From: Lacticaseibacillus rhamnosus
GTDB lineage: Bacteria > Bacillota > Bacilli > Lactobacillales > Lactobacillaceae
DNA: 64,000 bases
Direction of reading: 5' to 3'
NCBI RefSeq assembly: GCF_900636965.1
Contig: NZ_LR134331.1
Location: 1,798,001 to 1,862,000 of the forward strand
A model generated the notes under the pieces. That model did not search any database and was not told the DNA's origin. It saw only the letters and a list, made by a program, of their open reading frames with translations. The position numbers and the translations under genes were made by a program. This document shows positions 18,942 through 28,840 of this stretch, piece after piece; the first letter of the stretch is position 1; every line of letters starts with the position of its first letter.

Positions 18942-20666
18942 TTATTGTCCGGTAGTCTTCTTAACCAGATCAGCGTTTTCGTCGTTTGAAATATTTTCAT
19001 TCAACGCAACGTCAGCCATCTTGGCCATGTCCTCGGTGGAAAGCCGCTTCATCAAGCTGCGAACCTTAAGAACAGAAGTTGCAGACATGGAATATTCATC
19101 AAGTCCCATACCAAGCAATAATGGAACCATGATTGGATCGCCAGCTGCTTCACCACACATACCAGCCCATTTGCCTTCCTTATGCGCTGAGTCAATAACA
19201 TGCTTAACCAGTCGCAAGATGGATGGGTTATATGGTTGATACAAGTATGAAACATGTTCGTTCCCACGATCAGCAGCCATCGAATATTGAATCAAATCGT
19301 TGGTACCGATTGAGAAGAAGTCAACATACTTGGCGAACTGATCAGCCAAAACAGCTGCAGCAGGAATTTCGATCATGATGCCAAGTTGGATGTTGTCGGA
19401 AACCTTCACGCCATCCTTGACCAGCTTTTCTTTTTCTTCAGTAAAGATCTGCTTAGCCTGTTTGAACTCGGCAATCGTCGCAATCATCGGGAACATAATC
19501 CGTAAGTTACCAAAAGCAGACGCACGCAACAACGCACGCAGCTGAGTCCGGAAAATATCCTGACGATCAAGACTGATCCGGATCGCACGATAACCCAAGA
19601 ATGGGTTCTGTTCTTGCGGTAATGGCAGATATGGCAAGTGCTTATCCCCGCCAATATCCATGGTGCGAACAACAACCGGCTTTGGATTCATCGTTTCAAG
19701 AACCTTCTTGTAGGCCTCAAACTGATCGTCTTCAGTCGGTAGTTCAGCAGAATCCATGTATAAGAACTCAGTCCGATACAAACCAATACCTTCAGCGCCA
19801 TTCGCCAAGACCCCATCAAGATCTTTTGGTGTCCCGATATTAGCAGCAACATCAAAGTGCTTACCATCAGCGGTAACCGATTTGGCTGTCTTCAACTGCG
19901 CCCATTCAGCTTTTTGCTTGGCAAATGCTTCAGCAGCCTGCTTGAATTTGGCAACTTCATCAGCAGTCGGATCAATGACAACTTCGCCAGTCAAACCATC
20001 GACGGAGATCGTTTCCCCGTTGGTCGCTTTCTTAGTGACATCGTCCGTACCGACAACGGCTGGAATTTCCAGCGACCGTGCCATAATCGCACTGTGCGCT
20101 GTCCGTCCGCCGATGTCAGTGACAAAGGCCTTAACATATTTCTTGTTCAATTGGGCAGTATCAGAAGGCGTCAAATCGTGAGCCACGATAATGACTTCTT
20201 CGTCAATTAATGCCGGATTCGGCAGTGTACGTCCTAACAAATGTGCCATGATCCGTTTGGTAACATCGCGAACATCGGCAGCACGTTCCTGCATATATGG
20301 ATTATCCGTCATGCCTTCAAAAGTCTGAATGAAGAATTCAGAAATTTCTTTCAATGCCTGTTCAGCATTGACTTTTTCATCTTTGATCTTGGACTCGATC
20401 TGACCCGTAAAGTCAGGATCAGCCAAAATCATCATATGGGCATCAAAAACTTGTGCCTCTTCTTCGCCAAGCGATTCAGCGGCCTTTGCTCGAATAACCT
20501 TTAACTCATCATTACTTTGATCAAGTGCCTGCTTTAGCCGGTCGATCTCCTTTGAAGGATCATCAACCGTCTTTTTGTCAAATGATAAATCAGGTTGAAC
20601 CAGTAAATAGGCCTTCGCTGTGGCGATCCCATCACTAGCAGCGATTCCCTTCAAATGTTCAGCCAT
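18942..20666 (-). CDS. ptsI: Phosphoenolpyruvate-protein phosphotransferase (enzyme I)
   Basis: A 574-residue enzyme I of the PTS, of standard length. The phosphohistidine site is [13 protein letters not shown] with His near residue 191; the PEP-binding C-terminal domain shows [23 protein letters not shown] and the catalytic-Cys region GMCGEAAGD. It takes phosphate from PEP and passes it to HPr. The start overlaps the ptsH stop by one base (TAATG), so the two are translationally coupled. Cytosolic. Confidence 0.97.
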   Translation of the reverse strand: MAEHLKGIAASDGIATAKAYLLVQPDLSFDKKTVDDPSKEIDRLKQALDQSNDELKVIRAKAAESLGEEEAQVFDAHMMILADPDFTGQIESKIKDEKVNAEQALKEISEFFIQTFEGMTDNPYMQERAADVRDVTKRIMAHLLGRTLPNPALIDEEVIIVAHDLTPSDTAQLNKKYVKAFVTDIGGRTAHSAIMARSLEIPAVVGTDDVTKKATNGETISVDGLTGEVVIDPTADEVAKFKQAAEAFAKQKAEWAQLKTAKSVTADGKHFDVAANIGTPKDLDGVLANGAEGIGLYRTEFLYMDSAELPTEDDQFEAYKKVLETMNPKPVVVRTMDIGGDKHLPYLPLPQEQNPFLGYRAIRISLDRQDIFRTQLRALLRASAFGNLRIMFPMIATIAEFKQAKQIFTEEKEKLVKDGVKVSDNIQLGIMIEIPAAAVLADQFAKYVDFFSIGTNDLIQYSMAADRGNEHVSYLYQPYNPSILRLVKHVIDSAHKEGKWAGMCGEAAGDPIMVPLLLGMGLDEYSMSATSVLKVRSLMKRLSTEDMAKMADVALNENISNDENADLVKKTTGQ

Positions 20667-20932
20667 TATTCAGCCAAGCCTTCCTTTTTCATTGTGTCCG
20701 TAATTGCAGCGATTGCATCGGCTTCGTCAGCGCCTTCAGCAGAGATTGTAACATCGGCACCTTGACCAACGCCCAAACTCATAACACCCATGATGGACTT
20801 CAAGTTAACGCTCTTACCTTTATATTCCAAGTTGATATCTGAGTTGAACTTGCTAGCTGCTTGTACCAACAAGGTTGCCGGACGTGCGTGAATCCCGGTT
20901 TCTGCAATAATGTTAAATTCGCGTTTTTCCAT
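20666..20932 (-). CDS. ptsH: Phosphocarrier protein HPr
   Basis: An 88-residue HPr. His15 lies in GIHARPAT (the EI/EII phosphotransfer site) and Ser46 in [11 protein letters not shown] (the HPr kinase site used for CcpA-dependent catabolite control). Both residues are intact, so it should act in transport and in carbon regulation. AAGGAGC lies upstream of the ATG. No convincing promoter was identified in 20933-21076, although TTTACA occurs on the minus strand there. Confidence 0.97.
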   Translation of the reverse strand: MEKREFNIIAETGIHARPATLLVQAASKFNSDINLEYKGKSVNLKSIMGVMSLGVGQGADVTISAEGADEADAIAAITDTMKKEGLAE

Positions 20933-21076
20933 GACTGATCTGCTCCTTCGTATTAACTAGATTTTTCTAGTGTTTTTCCGAATAGTTTGTGTGCGTACTC
21001 GTACCCAAAACAATTCATGTAAACCTTACCATTTTTTTCAGCCTATCACAAGCGCCACATGAGATTTGGCACTTAC

Positions 21077-21268
21077 TTAGCGGGAATCGACCGACCGGTA
21101 ATGGTACTCGATGACACCATCGCGTTTGGCCATCCCCACAATCTCTTCACGATCGGGATAGTTTGTCCATGCCGACCGAAACGCCATAAACGTTTCCGGC
21201 GTCACCGTGATCTTGTCACGCTGACCAGTCTTTAACTCATCCATTAAAGCGACATAATCCTGAGTCAT
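21077..21268 (-). CDS. Small conserved-looking protein of unknown function
   Basis: A 63-residue, highly charged, soluble protein with no signal or membrane segment. A good ribosome site (GAGGTGAGG, about 7 nt before ATG) and the absence of an overlapping better frame support it as real. It contains a DKITVTPETFMAFRSAWTN stretch and then a basic-acidic tail. I do not recognise the family. It lies upstream of ptsHI on the same strand and divergent from clpE. A hairpin (AAGTGCCA/TGGCGCTT) after the stop lacks a T-run on this strand. Confidence 0.6.
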   Translation of the reverse strand: MTQDYVALMDELKTGQRDKITVTPETFMAFRSAWTNYPDREEIVGMAKRDGVIEYHYRSVDSR

Positions 21269-21359
21269 CTATTTGCCTCACCTCACTTCATAAGGGTAGC
21301 ATAAAAGTAGGCATTGAAAAAGCGCTAAGGCCTGATATCACTGAAATTTTTGCATCTTT

Positions 21360-21386
21360 TTAGCACTCTTGCGGTTAGAGTGCTTG
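21360..21386 (+). promoter_or_regulatory. CIRCE-like HrcA operator before clpE
   Basis: TTAGCACTC, nine bases, GAGTGCTTG. The CIRCE consensus is TTAGCACTC-N9-GAGTGCTAA, so 16 of 18 positions match with the exact 9-bp spacing. It covers the -35 element of the clpE promoter. Confidence 0.85.
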
Positions 21387-21411
21387 CATTCTGGTAATGA
21401 GGGTGTATACT
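21384..21411 (+). promoter_or_regulatory. clpE promoter
   Basis: A -35 TTGCAT (21384-21389) is separated by 16 bp from a -10 TATACT (21406-21411), preceded by TG. The -35 overlaps the right arm of the CIRCE element and the CtsR operator lies just downstream of the start site. Confidence 0.7.
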
Positions 21412-21420
21412 ATTGCCATA

Positions 21421-21448
21421 GGTCAAGAAAGGTCAAACCTTTTTGACC
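21421..21448 (+). promoter_or_regulatory. CtsR operator before clpE
   Basis: The tandem heptads GGTCAAG-AAA-GGTCAAA match the CtsR consensus RGTCAAA-NAN-RGTCAAA with one difference. An inverted third heptad TTTGACC follows at 21442-21448. The site lies between the -10 and the clpE start. Confidence 0.88.
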
Positions 21449-21487
21449 GTTATGTGGCACCTAATTAGACAGGAAGGTTGTGACAAA

Positions 21488-23716
21488 ATGTTATGTGAAA
21501 ACTGTCATAAGAATCCAGCCACTATTCATCTTTCAACCGTTGTTAATGGTACTCGGCAAGAAATCAATCTTTGCCAGAACTGTTATCAATTACTCAAGAA
21601 ACAAGCAGGAGGAAATATGAATCCAACCAACGCATCCGATCCATTTGGGTTTGGAAGCTTAGATGATATTTTCCGTGCGATGAATCAGGGAATGGATCAA
21701 CCGCAACAGCCAAACGCACAGGTTCCGCCTACCCAGGCAGGACGCGGCGGCAACGGCAACAATGGCCGCAATGGCAACGGCGGTAAAGGCTTGTTAGGTC
21801 AGTTTGGTGTTGATCTCACTGAACAGGCACGCAAAGGTCAAATTGATCCAGTCATCGGTCGTGATAAGGAAATTTCACGCGTGATTGAAATTCTGAATCG
21901 CCGGACCAAGAATAATCCAGTTTTAATCGGTGAAGCCGGGGTCGGCAAAACCGCGGTTGTTGAGGGACTGGCCTTAAAGATTGCTAATGGTGACGTTCCA
22001 GCCAAGTTGCAGGATCGCCATGTAATTCGCCTTGATGTCGTTTCACTCGTTCAAGGCACAGGCATTCGCGGTCAATTCGAGCAGCGCATGCAACAACTGA
22101 TTGACGAACTGAAGCAAAATAAGAATATTATCCTATTTATTGATGAAATCCACGAAATTGTGGGTGCCGGTAATGCTGAAGGCGGGATGGACGCCGGCAA
22201 CGTCTTGAAACCCGCATTGGCTCGTGGCGAATTACAACTAGTCGGGGCAACGACCAGCAACGAATACCGTCAGATTGAAAAAGATTCTGCCCTTGCTCGG
22301 CGCCTTCAGCCAGTGATGGTTGAAGAGCCTAGCGTTGATGAAACCATTAAAATTCTGAAGGGTCTGCAACCGCGCTATCAAGACTTCCACCATGTGAAAT
22401 ACACGGAAGGTGCGATTGAAGCTGCGGCAACCCTCAGCAATCGTTACATTCAGGATCGCTTCCTCCCTGATAAAGCCATTGACTTGTTAGACGAAGCCGG
22501 TTCACGCAAGAACCTGACAATTGCAACCGTGGATCCTGAGACCATTAAAGCTAAGATTGCTGATGCCGAAAAGCAAAAGCAAGCCGCACTCAAGCAGGAA
22601 GACTATGAAAAAGCCGCCTTCTATCGTGATCAGGTCACCAAGTTAGAAGACATGGCCAAAAAGCAATCCAACCTGCCAGATAATGAAATCCCAACAGTTA
22701 CCGAAAAAGACATGGAAAAAATTGTTGAAGAAAAGACAAACATTCCAGTCGGTGAACTCAAAGCTCAGGAACAGGCGCAACTGAAGAATCTCGCCAGTGA
22801 CCTTGAGCAACACGTCATTGGTCAAAATGAAGCAGTTGATAAAGTTGCTCGAGCAATTCGGCGCAATCGCATCGGCTTCAATAAGACCGGGCGACCAATT
22901 GGCTCATTCCTCTTTGTCGGACCAACCGGTGTCGGCAAAACGGAACTGGCAAAACAGCTCGCGAAAGAACTATTCGGTTCTGAAGATGCCATGATTCGGT
23001 TTGATATGTCGGAATACATGGAGAAGTTCAGCGTCTCTAAGCTCATCGGGTCACCGCCAGGCTATGTCGGCTATGAAGAAGCCGGCCAGCTAACTGAAAA
23101 AGTTCGGCGCAATCCATACAGTTTGATTCTGCTTGATGAAATCGAAAAAGCCCACCCGGATGTCATGAACATGTTCCTGCAGATTCTGGATGACGGCCGC
23201 CTAACCGATTCACAAGGTCGAACTGTTTCCTTCAAAGATACTATCATCATCATGACTTCTAACGCCGGATCAACTGATGCGGAAGCTAACGTAGGCTTTG
23301 GTGCAACGTTAAGCGGTAAAACCCACAGTGTGCTGGATCAGCTGGGTAACTACTTCAAACCAGAATTCCTGAATCGCTTTGATGACATTGTTGAATTCAA
23401 GCCGCTTTCTAAAGACGACCTATTGAAGATTGTGTCACTGATGATTAATGACACTAACAACAATCTCAAGAGTCAGGGATTAACGATTCATGTCACCGAT
23501 CCCGTCAAGGAAAAGCTTGTCACTCTGGGTTACAATCCATCCATGGGGGCACGGCCATTGCGTCGGGTTATCCAGGAACAGATTGAAGACCGTGTGGCTG
23601 ACTTTTACCTCGACCATCCTAATGCCAAGGAACTTGAAGCAAGGATCAGCAACGGAGAAATCACAGTTGGCGAACCAGCCAAGGCAGAAGCCTCTTCAAA
23701 AACAGCCAAGAAATAA
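21488..23716 (+). CDS. clpE: ATP-dependent Clp protease ATPase subunit ClpE
   Basis: A 742-residue Hsp100 unfoldase started at ATG 21488. The N terminus is a zinc finger (C3xxC6 and C29xxC32), which separates ClpE from ClpC. A Gly/Asn-rich linker follows, then AAA domain 1 (GEAGVGKT near residue 150), a UvrB/C-like middle segment ([13 protein letters not shown]), and AAA domain 2 (GPTGVGKT near residue 478, [11 protein letters not shown]). ClpE feeds proteins to ClpP during heat and protein-folding stress. HrcA and CtsR sites both lie upstream. Upstream in-frame GTG codons fall within the CtsR operator, so the later ATG is preferred. Confidence 0.96.
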   Translation: MLCENCHKNPATIHLSTVVNGTRQEINLCQNCYQLLKKQAGGNMNPTNASDPFGFGSLDDIFRAMNQGMDQPQQPNAQVPPTQAGRGGNGNNGRNGNGGKGLLGQFGVDLTEQARKGQIDPVIGRDKEISRVIEILNRRTKNNPVLIGEAGVGKTAVVEGLALKIANGDVPAKLQDRHVIRLDVVSLVQGTGIRGQFEQRMQQLIDELKQNKNIILFIDEIHEIVGAGNAEGGMDAGNVLKPALARGELQLVGATTSNEYRQIEKDSALARRLQPVMVEEPSVDETIKILKGLQPRYQDFHHVKYTEGAIEAAATLSNRYIQDRFLPDKAIDLLDEAGSRKNLTIATVDPETIKAKIADAEKQKQAALKQEDYEKAAFYRDQVTKLEDMAKKQSNLPDNEIPTVTEKDMEKIVEEKTNIPVGELKAQEQAQLKNLASDLEQHVIGQNEAVDKVARAIRRNRIGFNKTGRPIGSFLFVGPTGVGKTELAKQLAKELFGSEDAMIRFDMSEYMEKFSVSKLIGSPPGYVGYEEAGQLTEKVRRNPYSLILLDEIEKAHPDVMNMFLQILDDGRLTDSQGRTVSFKDTIIIMTSNAGSTDAEANVGFGATLSGKTHSVLDQLGNYFKPEFLNRFDDIVEFKPLSKDDLLKIVSLMINDTNNNLKSQGLTIHVTDPVKEKLVTLGYNPSMGARPLRRVIQEQIEDRVADFYLDHPNAKELEARISNGEITVGEPAKAEASSKTAKK

Positions 23717-23792
23717 TCCGATTGTTGAAGATTGAAACGTTCTCAGTGCGACCAATTGGTTATCGTGGTCGTAAATGAGGCTCGCACTAAAT

Positions 23793-23827
23793 CGGTTCAA
23801 GCATAAATTGCTTGAACCGGTTTTTTT
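23793..23827 (+). terminator. clpE terminator
   Basis: CGGTTCAAGCA pairs with TGCTTGAACCG, followed by seven T. It starts about 75 nt after the clpE stop. The remaining stretch to 24020 shows no gene or clear signal. Confidence 0.92.
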
Positions 23828-24022
23828 ATTCCGCAGCTTCCAGGATCAACTATCAAAATAAAAAGTTCACGCTCTTTTCTTGTCAGTGCAGCAGCGATCA
23901 GCGCTTTTGCTTACTGAATATACGCCTAGAAAGCTAAAGTTAGTGGACCTCAACGAGCGTAGTTGTATCCATTCCGTCCAGTCATCACGATGTCAATAAT
24001 ATTATTTTTTCTTAAACTGTTT

Positions 24023-24028
24023 TATAAT
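24023..24028 (+). promoter_or_regulatory. -10 element of the DUF1827 gene
   Basis: A perfect TATAAT lies 35 nt before the start codon. The matching -35 region is only AT-rich (TATTAT about 17 bp upstream), so the promoter is likely but incomplete by eye. Confidence 0.5.
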
Positions 24029-24062
24029 AAAACCAGTAGGGAGAGAAATGGAGGGCATGACC

Positions 24063-24356
24063 ATGCGATTAATTAACGTAACCAACAGCTTCAGAAATTT
24101 GGTAAACCAGCAGCTGAGCGGTACCGATGCCCGACTCGTCAAAGTCTTTTCACTCGGTCAAACCACAGTTGTTTATACAGAGGCCCCTTCGCATATTGAG
24201 CTATTATTCACCAATGAACGCCGCAACATCCAGCGTGAAGAAATTGCCTTCACGTTAGATCGCTTGCTAAAGAAATCAATCGGTGATGTAACGCCAATTA
24301 TGGGACACCACCTAGCAGAGGTCACGGTTCCCAAGCTTGAGCGCCAGGCAGAATAA
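24063..24356 (+). CDS. DUF1827 family protein
   Basis: A 97-residue protein starting MRLINVTNSFRNLVNQQL, the style of DUF1827 proteins known from streptococci and lactobacilli. No enzymatic motif, signal or membrane segment is visible. It has a TTVVYTEAPSHIELLF strand pattern and a basic helix (NERRNIQREEIAF). ATG at 24063 is chosen because GGAGGGC lies eight bases before it; two upstream in-frame ATGs are too close to that site. It follows clpE in the same direction but has its own promoter and the clpE terminator intervenes. Function is unknown. Confidence 0.78.
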   Translation: MRLINVTNSFRNLVNQQLSGTDARLVKVFSLGQTTVVYTEAPSHIELLFTNERRNIQREEIAFTLDRLLKKSIGDVTPIMGHHLAEVTVPKLERQAE

Positions 24357-24469
24357 GCCGCTGTCATTATCAGATAACTTTTTAGGTGAGGTCGGCTGTT
24401 GATCCTCATACCGATAAGATTTTCACTTACTAGTACTCCAAGTCCTGTTGGCCGGTCAGTCCGGAAGCA

Positions 24470-24515
24470 CAGGCATCAAAAAAGCGACCGTAAATGGCCG
24501 CTTTTTTGATGCCTG
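24470..24515. terminator. Bidirectional terminator between DUF1827 gene and prfC
   Basis: A perfect 17-bp stem (CAGGCATCAAAAAAGCG and its complement) has both an A-rich and a T-rich tract within the arms, so it can end transcription from both converging genes. Confidence 0.92.
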
Positions 24516-24522
24516 CTTTTGA

Positions 24523-26097
24523 TTATAGTTTCGCCGTTAACTTGACATCCGGATACTTGTCAGCAAACCAGCGCTCTGCATATTGATTTTCAAATAAGAA
24601 TAGCGGATCGCCGTGAACGTCTTCAACAAGCAGGTTACGGGAACTACTCATCTTTTCGTCCATTTGCTCAGGGTCAATCCAGCGAGCAATGCGGGAGCCA
24701 ATTGGCGTCATGACCACTTCAGAATGATATTCATGCAGCATCCGAAATTGGAAAACTTCAAATTGCAACTGGCCGACAGCCCCCAAAATGTATTCATTGG
24801 TGTGATAAGTCTTATACAATTGGACAGCACCTTCTTGAACCAGTTGTTGCATACCTTTGTGGAACGACTTTTGTTTCATCACATTCTTCGGGGTTACACG
24901 CATAAACAGTTCCGGCGTAAACTGCGGCAACTTCTCAAACTGAATCGGCGTTTTCCCTTGGTAAATGGTGTCGCCAATTTGAAAATTACCGGTATCATAC
25001 AAACCAACAATGTCCCCTGCTACCGCTGTAGAAACCGTTTCGCGGCTGTCGGCCATAAACTCAGTCGAATTATTTAGCCGCATAGTTTTACCTGTGCGAT
25101 GCAAGATAACGTCCATCCCCCGGTCAAATTCACCAGAGACAATCCGCACGAATGCAATGCGATCGCGATGAGCCGGGTTCATGTTCGCCTGAATCTTAAA
25201 AACAAATGCCGAGAATTCCGGATCAGTCGGTTTGATTTCGCCACCTTGAGCAGTTTTCTTTGGCCCTGGCTCAGGCGCGTACTTAACAAAGCTATTTAAA
25301 AAGGTTTCGACACCGAAATTGGTTAACGCGGAACCAAAGAAGACAGGTGTTTGATCGCCAGCCATGATCTTCTTGAGATTAAACTGATTGCCGGCATCGT
25401 TGAGCAACTCAATATCATCCAGCGTCTGCGTATAAATCGAATCTTGGGTCAAAGGCTCGCTGGCATCCAGTTCGCCTCTGTCGTTAAGCGGCAAAAAGCG
25501 ATCGGCACCTTCCTGTCGGTACAATTCAATCCGATTATTGACGCGATCATATAATCCTTTTAACCCTTTACCCATACCGATCGGCCAGTTCATCGCATAC
25601 CCTTCGATTCCGAGCAAGTCTTCTAGCTCGGCAATTAAGTCCAAAGGTTCGCGGCCATCACGATCCAGCTTGTTCATGAAGGTAAAAATTGGAATGCCGC
25701 GCTGTTTGACAACCTTAAACAGTTTTTTCGTTTGTGCTTCAATCCCTTTAGCAGAATCAATCACCATCACTGCCGCGTCAACTGCCATCAGCGTTCGATA
25801 CGTATCTTCAGAGAAATCCTCATGCCCCGGCGTATCCAAAATATTGATGCGCTTACCTTGATAATTAAACTGCATGACGGAACTGGTGACGGAAATCCCA
25901 CGTTTCTTTTCAATTTCCATCCAGTCAGATTTGGCAAAATGACCGGATTTCCGTCCTTTAACGGTACCGGCTTGGCGGATGACACCGCCAAATAACAACA
26001 GCTGTTCCGTAATGGTGGTTTTCCCGGCATCCGGATGTGAGATAATCGCAAACGTTCGCCGTTTTGCTACTTCTTGTGCTCGTTCTTGTGGTTTCAT
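24523..26097 (-). CDS. prfC: Peptide chain release factor 3
   Basis: A 524-residue translational GTPase. G1 reads SHPDAGKTT at about residues 20-28, then [12 protein letters not shown] (switch I), [13 protein letters not shown] (G3) and MNKLDRD (G4). The insert and C-terminal domain include [12 protein letters not shown], typical of RF3 rather than EF-G. It recycles RF1/RF2 from the ribosome after peptide release. The GGAAGG ribosome site precedes ATG at 26097. No separate regulator or operon partner is evident. Confidence 0.96.
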   Translation of the reverse strand: MKPQERAQEVAKRRTFAIISHPDAGKTTITEQLLLFGGVIRQAGTVKGRKSGHFAKSDWMEIEKKRGISVTSSVMQFNYQGKRINILDTPGHEDFSEDTYRTLMAVDAAVMVIDSAKGIEAQTKKLFKVVKQRGIPIFTFMNKLDRDGREPLDLIAELEDLLGIEGYAMNWPIGMGKGLKGLYDRVNNRIELYRQEGADRFLPLNDRGELDASEPLTQDSIYTQTLDDIELLNDAGNQFNLKKIMAGDQTPVFFGSALTNFGVETFLNSFVKYAPEPGPKKTAQGGEIKPTDPEFSAFVFKIQANMNPAHRDRIAFVRIVSGEFDRGMDVILHRTGKTMRLNNSTEFMADSRETVSTAVAGDIVGLYDTGNFQIGDTIYQGKTPIQFEKLPQFTPELFMRVTPKNVMKQKSFHKGMQQLVQEGAVQLYKTYHTNEYILGAVGQLQFEVFQFRMLHEYHSEVVMTPIGSRIARWIDPEQMDEKMSSSRNLLVEDVHGDPLFLFENQYAERWFADKYPDVKLTAKL

Positions 26098-26164
26098 AAT
26101 CTGTTTCCTTCCAAAAATAACACTACGACTGCCAACATACTTTTAACTCTCAGTGCTGGCATCG

Positions 26165-27511
26165 CTAACTATCCGCCTCCTTGGAAACAACTTCTAAAGG
26201 CGGCGTCTCACTTAAATGAATATGCACATTGACCAGCCGAGAACCTTCGACTTTACCAGTGGCAAGCCGCACCCCCGGAGCCAGTTCGAGCTTTTCACTA
26301 TGATGGGTCGAAGGAATGGCCCCAAGTTGAGTGAGCACATAACCGGCAATCGTGTCAACATCCGGTGCATCTAAGTTAGTTTTAAACAGCTCATTAAATT
26401 CCGAAATCGGCATCCGTCCCGAAACAATGAAGTCGTGGTCGGTTTGTTTCGTGTATAGCTTTTCAGCCTGGTCGGATTCATCATCAATATCGCCGACAAT
26501 TTCTTCCAACAAGTCTTCAATCGTGACAATGCCAACGACCCCGCCATACTCATCCAAAAGAATGGCCATCTGTTGTTGCTTGGTTTGCATTTCAGTCAAC
26601 AACACGTCAACGGGGATCGTCTCCGGGACAAACACCGGCTCAATCATCACCGATTCGATCTTAACCTGGTCAAAGCCAACACGCCGGGCTTCCTTAAGCA
26701 GATTTTTAATATGAACGATCCCAATAACGTGATCTTTGTCTTCTTCATAAACTGGAATTCGCGAATAAATGTTATTCAAAATTGCATCAATAGCGCTTTG
26801 ATCCGGTTCCTTGGCATCAATCATAAACGCATCCGTACGCGGCACCATGACTTCACGCGCCATCGTATCAGACAACGAGATGATACCTTCAAACATTTGG
26901 TACTCGTCCGGTTCAATTGCGCCGGCATTGCGACCATTTTCAATCATGGCAACCATTTCTTCTCGGGTAACGGACTCGCCTTCATGACTAAACTCCATGG
27001 GGGTCAGCTTCATCAGCAATTTAGTCGAGGCGGATAATAGCCAGACAAACGGGCGCATTAACGTTGCCAGCCAACTAATCGGGGTGACGCTGATCTTGGC
27101 AACCCGTTCCGTCATCTGAAGCGCCACCTGCTTAGGATAAAGTTCCCCGAAAACAAGCGAGAAATACGACAAAATCAACGTCACTAAAATCACTGCCGCT
27201 TCGTGTGCAAACGACCAGGACCCAAAAATCGGAGCGACCTTATCGGCTAATGTCGTCGCCGCTGAAGCCGAGGCAAAGAAACCGGCAAAGGTGATTCCGA
27301 CTTGAATGGTAGCCAGAAAATGACTTGAATCCTTCATGATGACAACTAGCTTGGCGGCTTTGCGATCACCTTTATCAGCCTGTGCCTGCATTCGAGCACG
27401 TGAACTTGAGACAACCGCAATTTCTGCGGCTGCAAATCCTGCATTGATTAATGTTAACAGCACAATGAGGATTAACTGTCCCCATATCTGGCCGTCCGGG
27501 TCACTGCCCAT
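26165..27511 (-). CDS. CNNM/CBS-domain membrane protein (hemolysin C/CorC-like)
   Basis: A 448-residue protein with an N-terminal CNNM (DUF21) membrane domain of about four helices (LLTLINAGFAAAEIAVVSSSRARM), a pair of CBS domains (around VMVPRTDAFMIDA and GVVGIVTIEDLLEEIVGDI) and a C-terminal CorC_HlyC domain. Bacterial relatives such as MpfA and YhdP are linked to Mg2+ efflux. That role is inferred; the old name hemolysin is not supported by the sequence. The start has only a weak ribosome site (AAAGGTTGTGG). Its likely promoter is inside the end of the upstream gene, with a terminator hairpin in the leader. Confidence 0.88.
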   Translation of the reverse strand: MGSDPDGQIWGQLILIVLLTLINAGFAAAEIAVVSSSRARMQAQADKGDRKAAKLVVIMKDSSHFLATIQVGITFAGFFASASAATTLADKVAPIFGSWSFAHEAAVILVTLILSYFSLVFGELYPKQVALQMTERVAKISVTPISWLATLMRPFVWLLSASTKLLMKLTPMEFSHEGESVTREEMVAMIENGRNAGAIEPDEYQMFEGIISLSDTMAREVMVPRTDAFMIDAKEPDQSAIDAILNNIYSRIPVYEEDKDHVIGIVHIKNLLKEARRVGFDQVKIESVMIEPVFVPETIPVDVLLTEMQTKQQQMAILLDEYGGVVGIVTIEDLLEEIVGDIDDESDQAEKLYTKQTDHDFIVSGRMPISEFNELFKTNLDAPDVDTIAGYVLTQLGAIPSTHHSEKLELAPGVRLATGKVEGSRLVNVHIHLSETPPLEVVSKEADS

Positions 27512-27532
27512 TTCGAATCCACAACCTTTCGT

Positions 27533-27556
27533 AAAAAAAACGGGGACTCATCCCCG
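27533..27556 (-). terminator. Terminator in the leader of the CNNM gene
   Basis: On the minus strand ACGGGGA/TCCCCGT forms a short strong hairpin followed by eight T. It ends the upstream AI-2E family gene. It also lies about 15 nt downstream of the promoter predicted for the CNNM gene and 22 nt before its start codon. Confidence 0.88.
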
Positions 27557-27571
27557 TAGTTCGATCACTTT

Positions 27572-27600
27572 AGTATAGCAAGACCTTATTTCTTTTTCAA
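27572..27600 (-). promoter_or_regulatory. Promoter for the CNNM gene
   Basis: TTGAAA (27595-27600), a 17-bp spacer and TATACT (27572-27577) on the minus strand form a near-consensus sigma-A promoter. The -35 overlaps the last codons of the preceding gene. Confidence 0.65.
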
Positions 27601-28764
27601 TTCTGAATCAGGCTTGTCAGCGTGCGTCGGGGCTTCAAGTGACAATTCATGGTCCTCATCAAAATCCTCGTCATTCTTATGCTCCTGGTGAAAACGATAC
27701 AGCTCATATAAATAAGTAATGACCGTCTTAATGACAGCGTAAGTCGGCACGGCAAGAATGGTGCCCAGCAAGCCCCACAGATTCCCCGCTACCATCAGTA
27801 AAATAATGATGGTCAACGGATGAATATCAAGCGAGCGGCCAATGACATTAGGATAAATAAAATTGCCATCCGTCATCTGAATAATGACGACAACCAAGAC
27901 CACGAGCAACATTTTAGTCCATCCTTCAGTAGCAGCAATAATCAAAGCCGGCGCAATCCCGATGTAGGGGCCTAAATAAGGAATAATGGTAACAACACCG
28001 GCAATAAAACCAAGCAGATACGCATACGGCATGCCGATAATCAAGTAGCCGATAAAGGTGAACGTACCAACGAACAAACATTCAATCGCCTGCCCGCCAA
28101 TGTAATGCGATAAGGTCGCGTTAAGTCGGGTAAAGACAGTAGCCACTTCAGCATGATAACGCCGCGGCAGCAAGCGCTGAATACTTGGAACGAAATTTTC
28201 GCCATCTTTGAGAAAATAAAAGAGCATCACCGGAATCGTAATAATACTGATAACGGTACTTGCCAACGAGCCAATCACCCCAGGCAGGCCACTTGAAAAA
28301 CCGCCAAGTACCTGACTCAGCAGTTTACTTGGGGAAATCTGCAAACTCGCAACATATTTACCGATGTTTAACCGCTGATACCAAGTATAATGCGATGCTT
28401 TGCTGATAAATGTGCGGACACCTTTTAAGAAGTCGGGGATATTCGTCACGAATTGGGTTATCTGATAGATCAGGTTCGGTAACACCGCCATGACAATCAA
28501 AACAATCGCACCAATGACAACTAAGAAAATCAGTAAAATCGAAACATTGCGGCTGATATGCAATCGCTGTAATAACTTCACAATCGGGTTAAACAGGTAA
28601 AACAAGAATCCCGCCGAAATGATCGGGATCAGTAACGTTGAAAAGAAAGTCGCGACCGGTGCAAATAAAAAAGAAACCTGCGTTAAGCCGATCACGACAA
28701 AAATTAAGACTAACAATTCGACTGACCAGAACATTAATTTTGAATGGCGTAACTTATCGAACAT
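27586..28764 (-). CDS. AI-2E family transporter (UPF0118/PerM-like)
   Basis: A 392-residue integral membrane protein with an N-terminal helix pair, a large central extracytoplasmic or cytoplasmic region and five or so C-terminal helices. The C-terminal blocks FIAGVVTIIPYLGPYIG and TDGNFIYPNVIGRSLDIHP are the most conserved features of the family. Members are described as AI-2 exporters (TqsA) or as sodium/proton antiporters, so the substrate is unknown. ATG at 28764 follows GGGGAGG. The C terminus is strongly acidic (EHKNDEDFDEDHE). It ends at the terminator 30 bp downstream. Confidence 0.88.
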   Translation of the reverse strand: MFDKLRHSKLMFWSVELLVLIFVVIGLTQVSFLFAPVATFFSTLLIPIISAGFLFYLFNPIVKLLQRLHISRNVSILLIFLVVIGAIVLIVMAVLPNLIYQITQFVTNIPDFLKGVRTFISKASHYTWYQRLNIGKYVASLQISPSKLLSQVLGGFSSGLPGVIGSLASTVISIITIPVMLFYFLKDGENFVPSIQRLLPRRYHAEVATVFTRLNATLSHYIGGQAIECLFVGTFTFIGYLIIGMPYAYLLGFIAGVVTIIPYLGPYIGIAPALIIAATEGWTKMLLVVLVVVIIQMTDGNFIYPNVIGRSLDIHPLTIIILLMVAGNLWGLLGTILAVPTYAVIKTVITYLYELYRFHQEHKNDEDFDEDHELSLEAPTHADKPDSELKKK

Positions 28765-28840
28765 AATCGACCTCCCCAACGTCTTCTCACTAGTGTTATA
28801 ATAGCAAACAATTTATCAAAACGGAAAGAAGGCTGACGTA

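Noticed and set aside
19756-20210. Plus-strand frames opposite ptsI
   Set aside because: Antisense shadows of a highly conserved gene; two frames overlap each other as well.
21030-21080. Terminator after the 63-codon gene
   Set aside because: The AAGTGCCA/TGGCGCTT hairpin is real, but its T-rich tract is on the wrong side for the minus strand.
26120-26165. Terminator between the CNNM gene and prfC
   Set aside because: A TGCCAGC/GTTGGCA hairpin exists with one mismatch but has no T-run.
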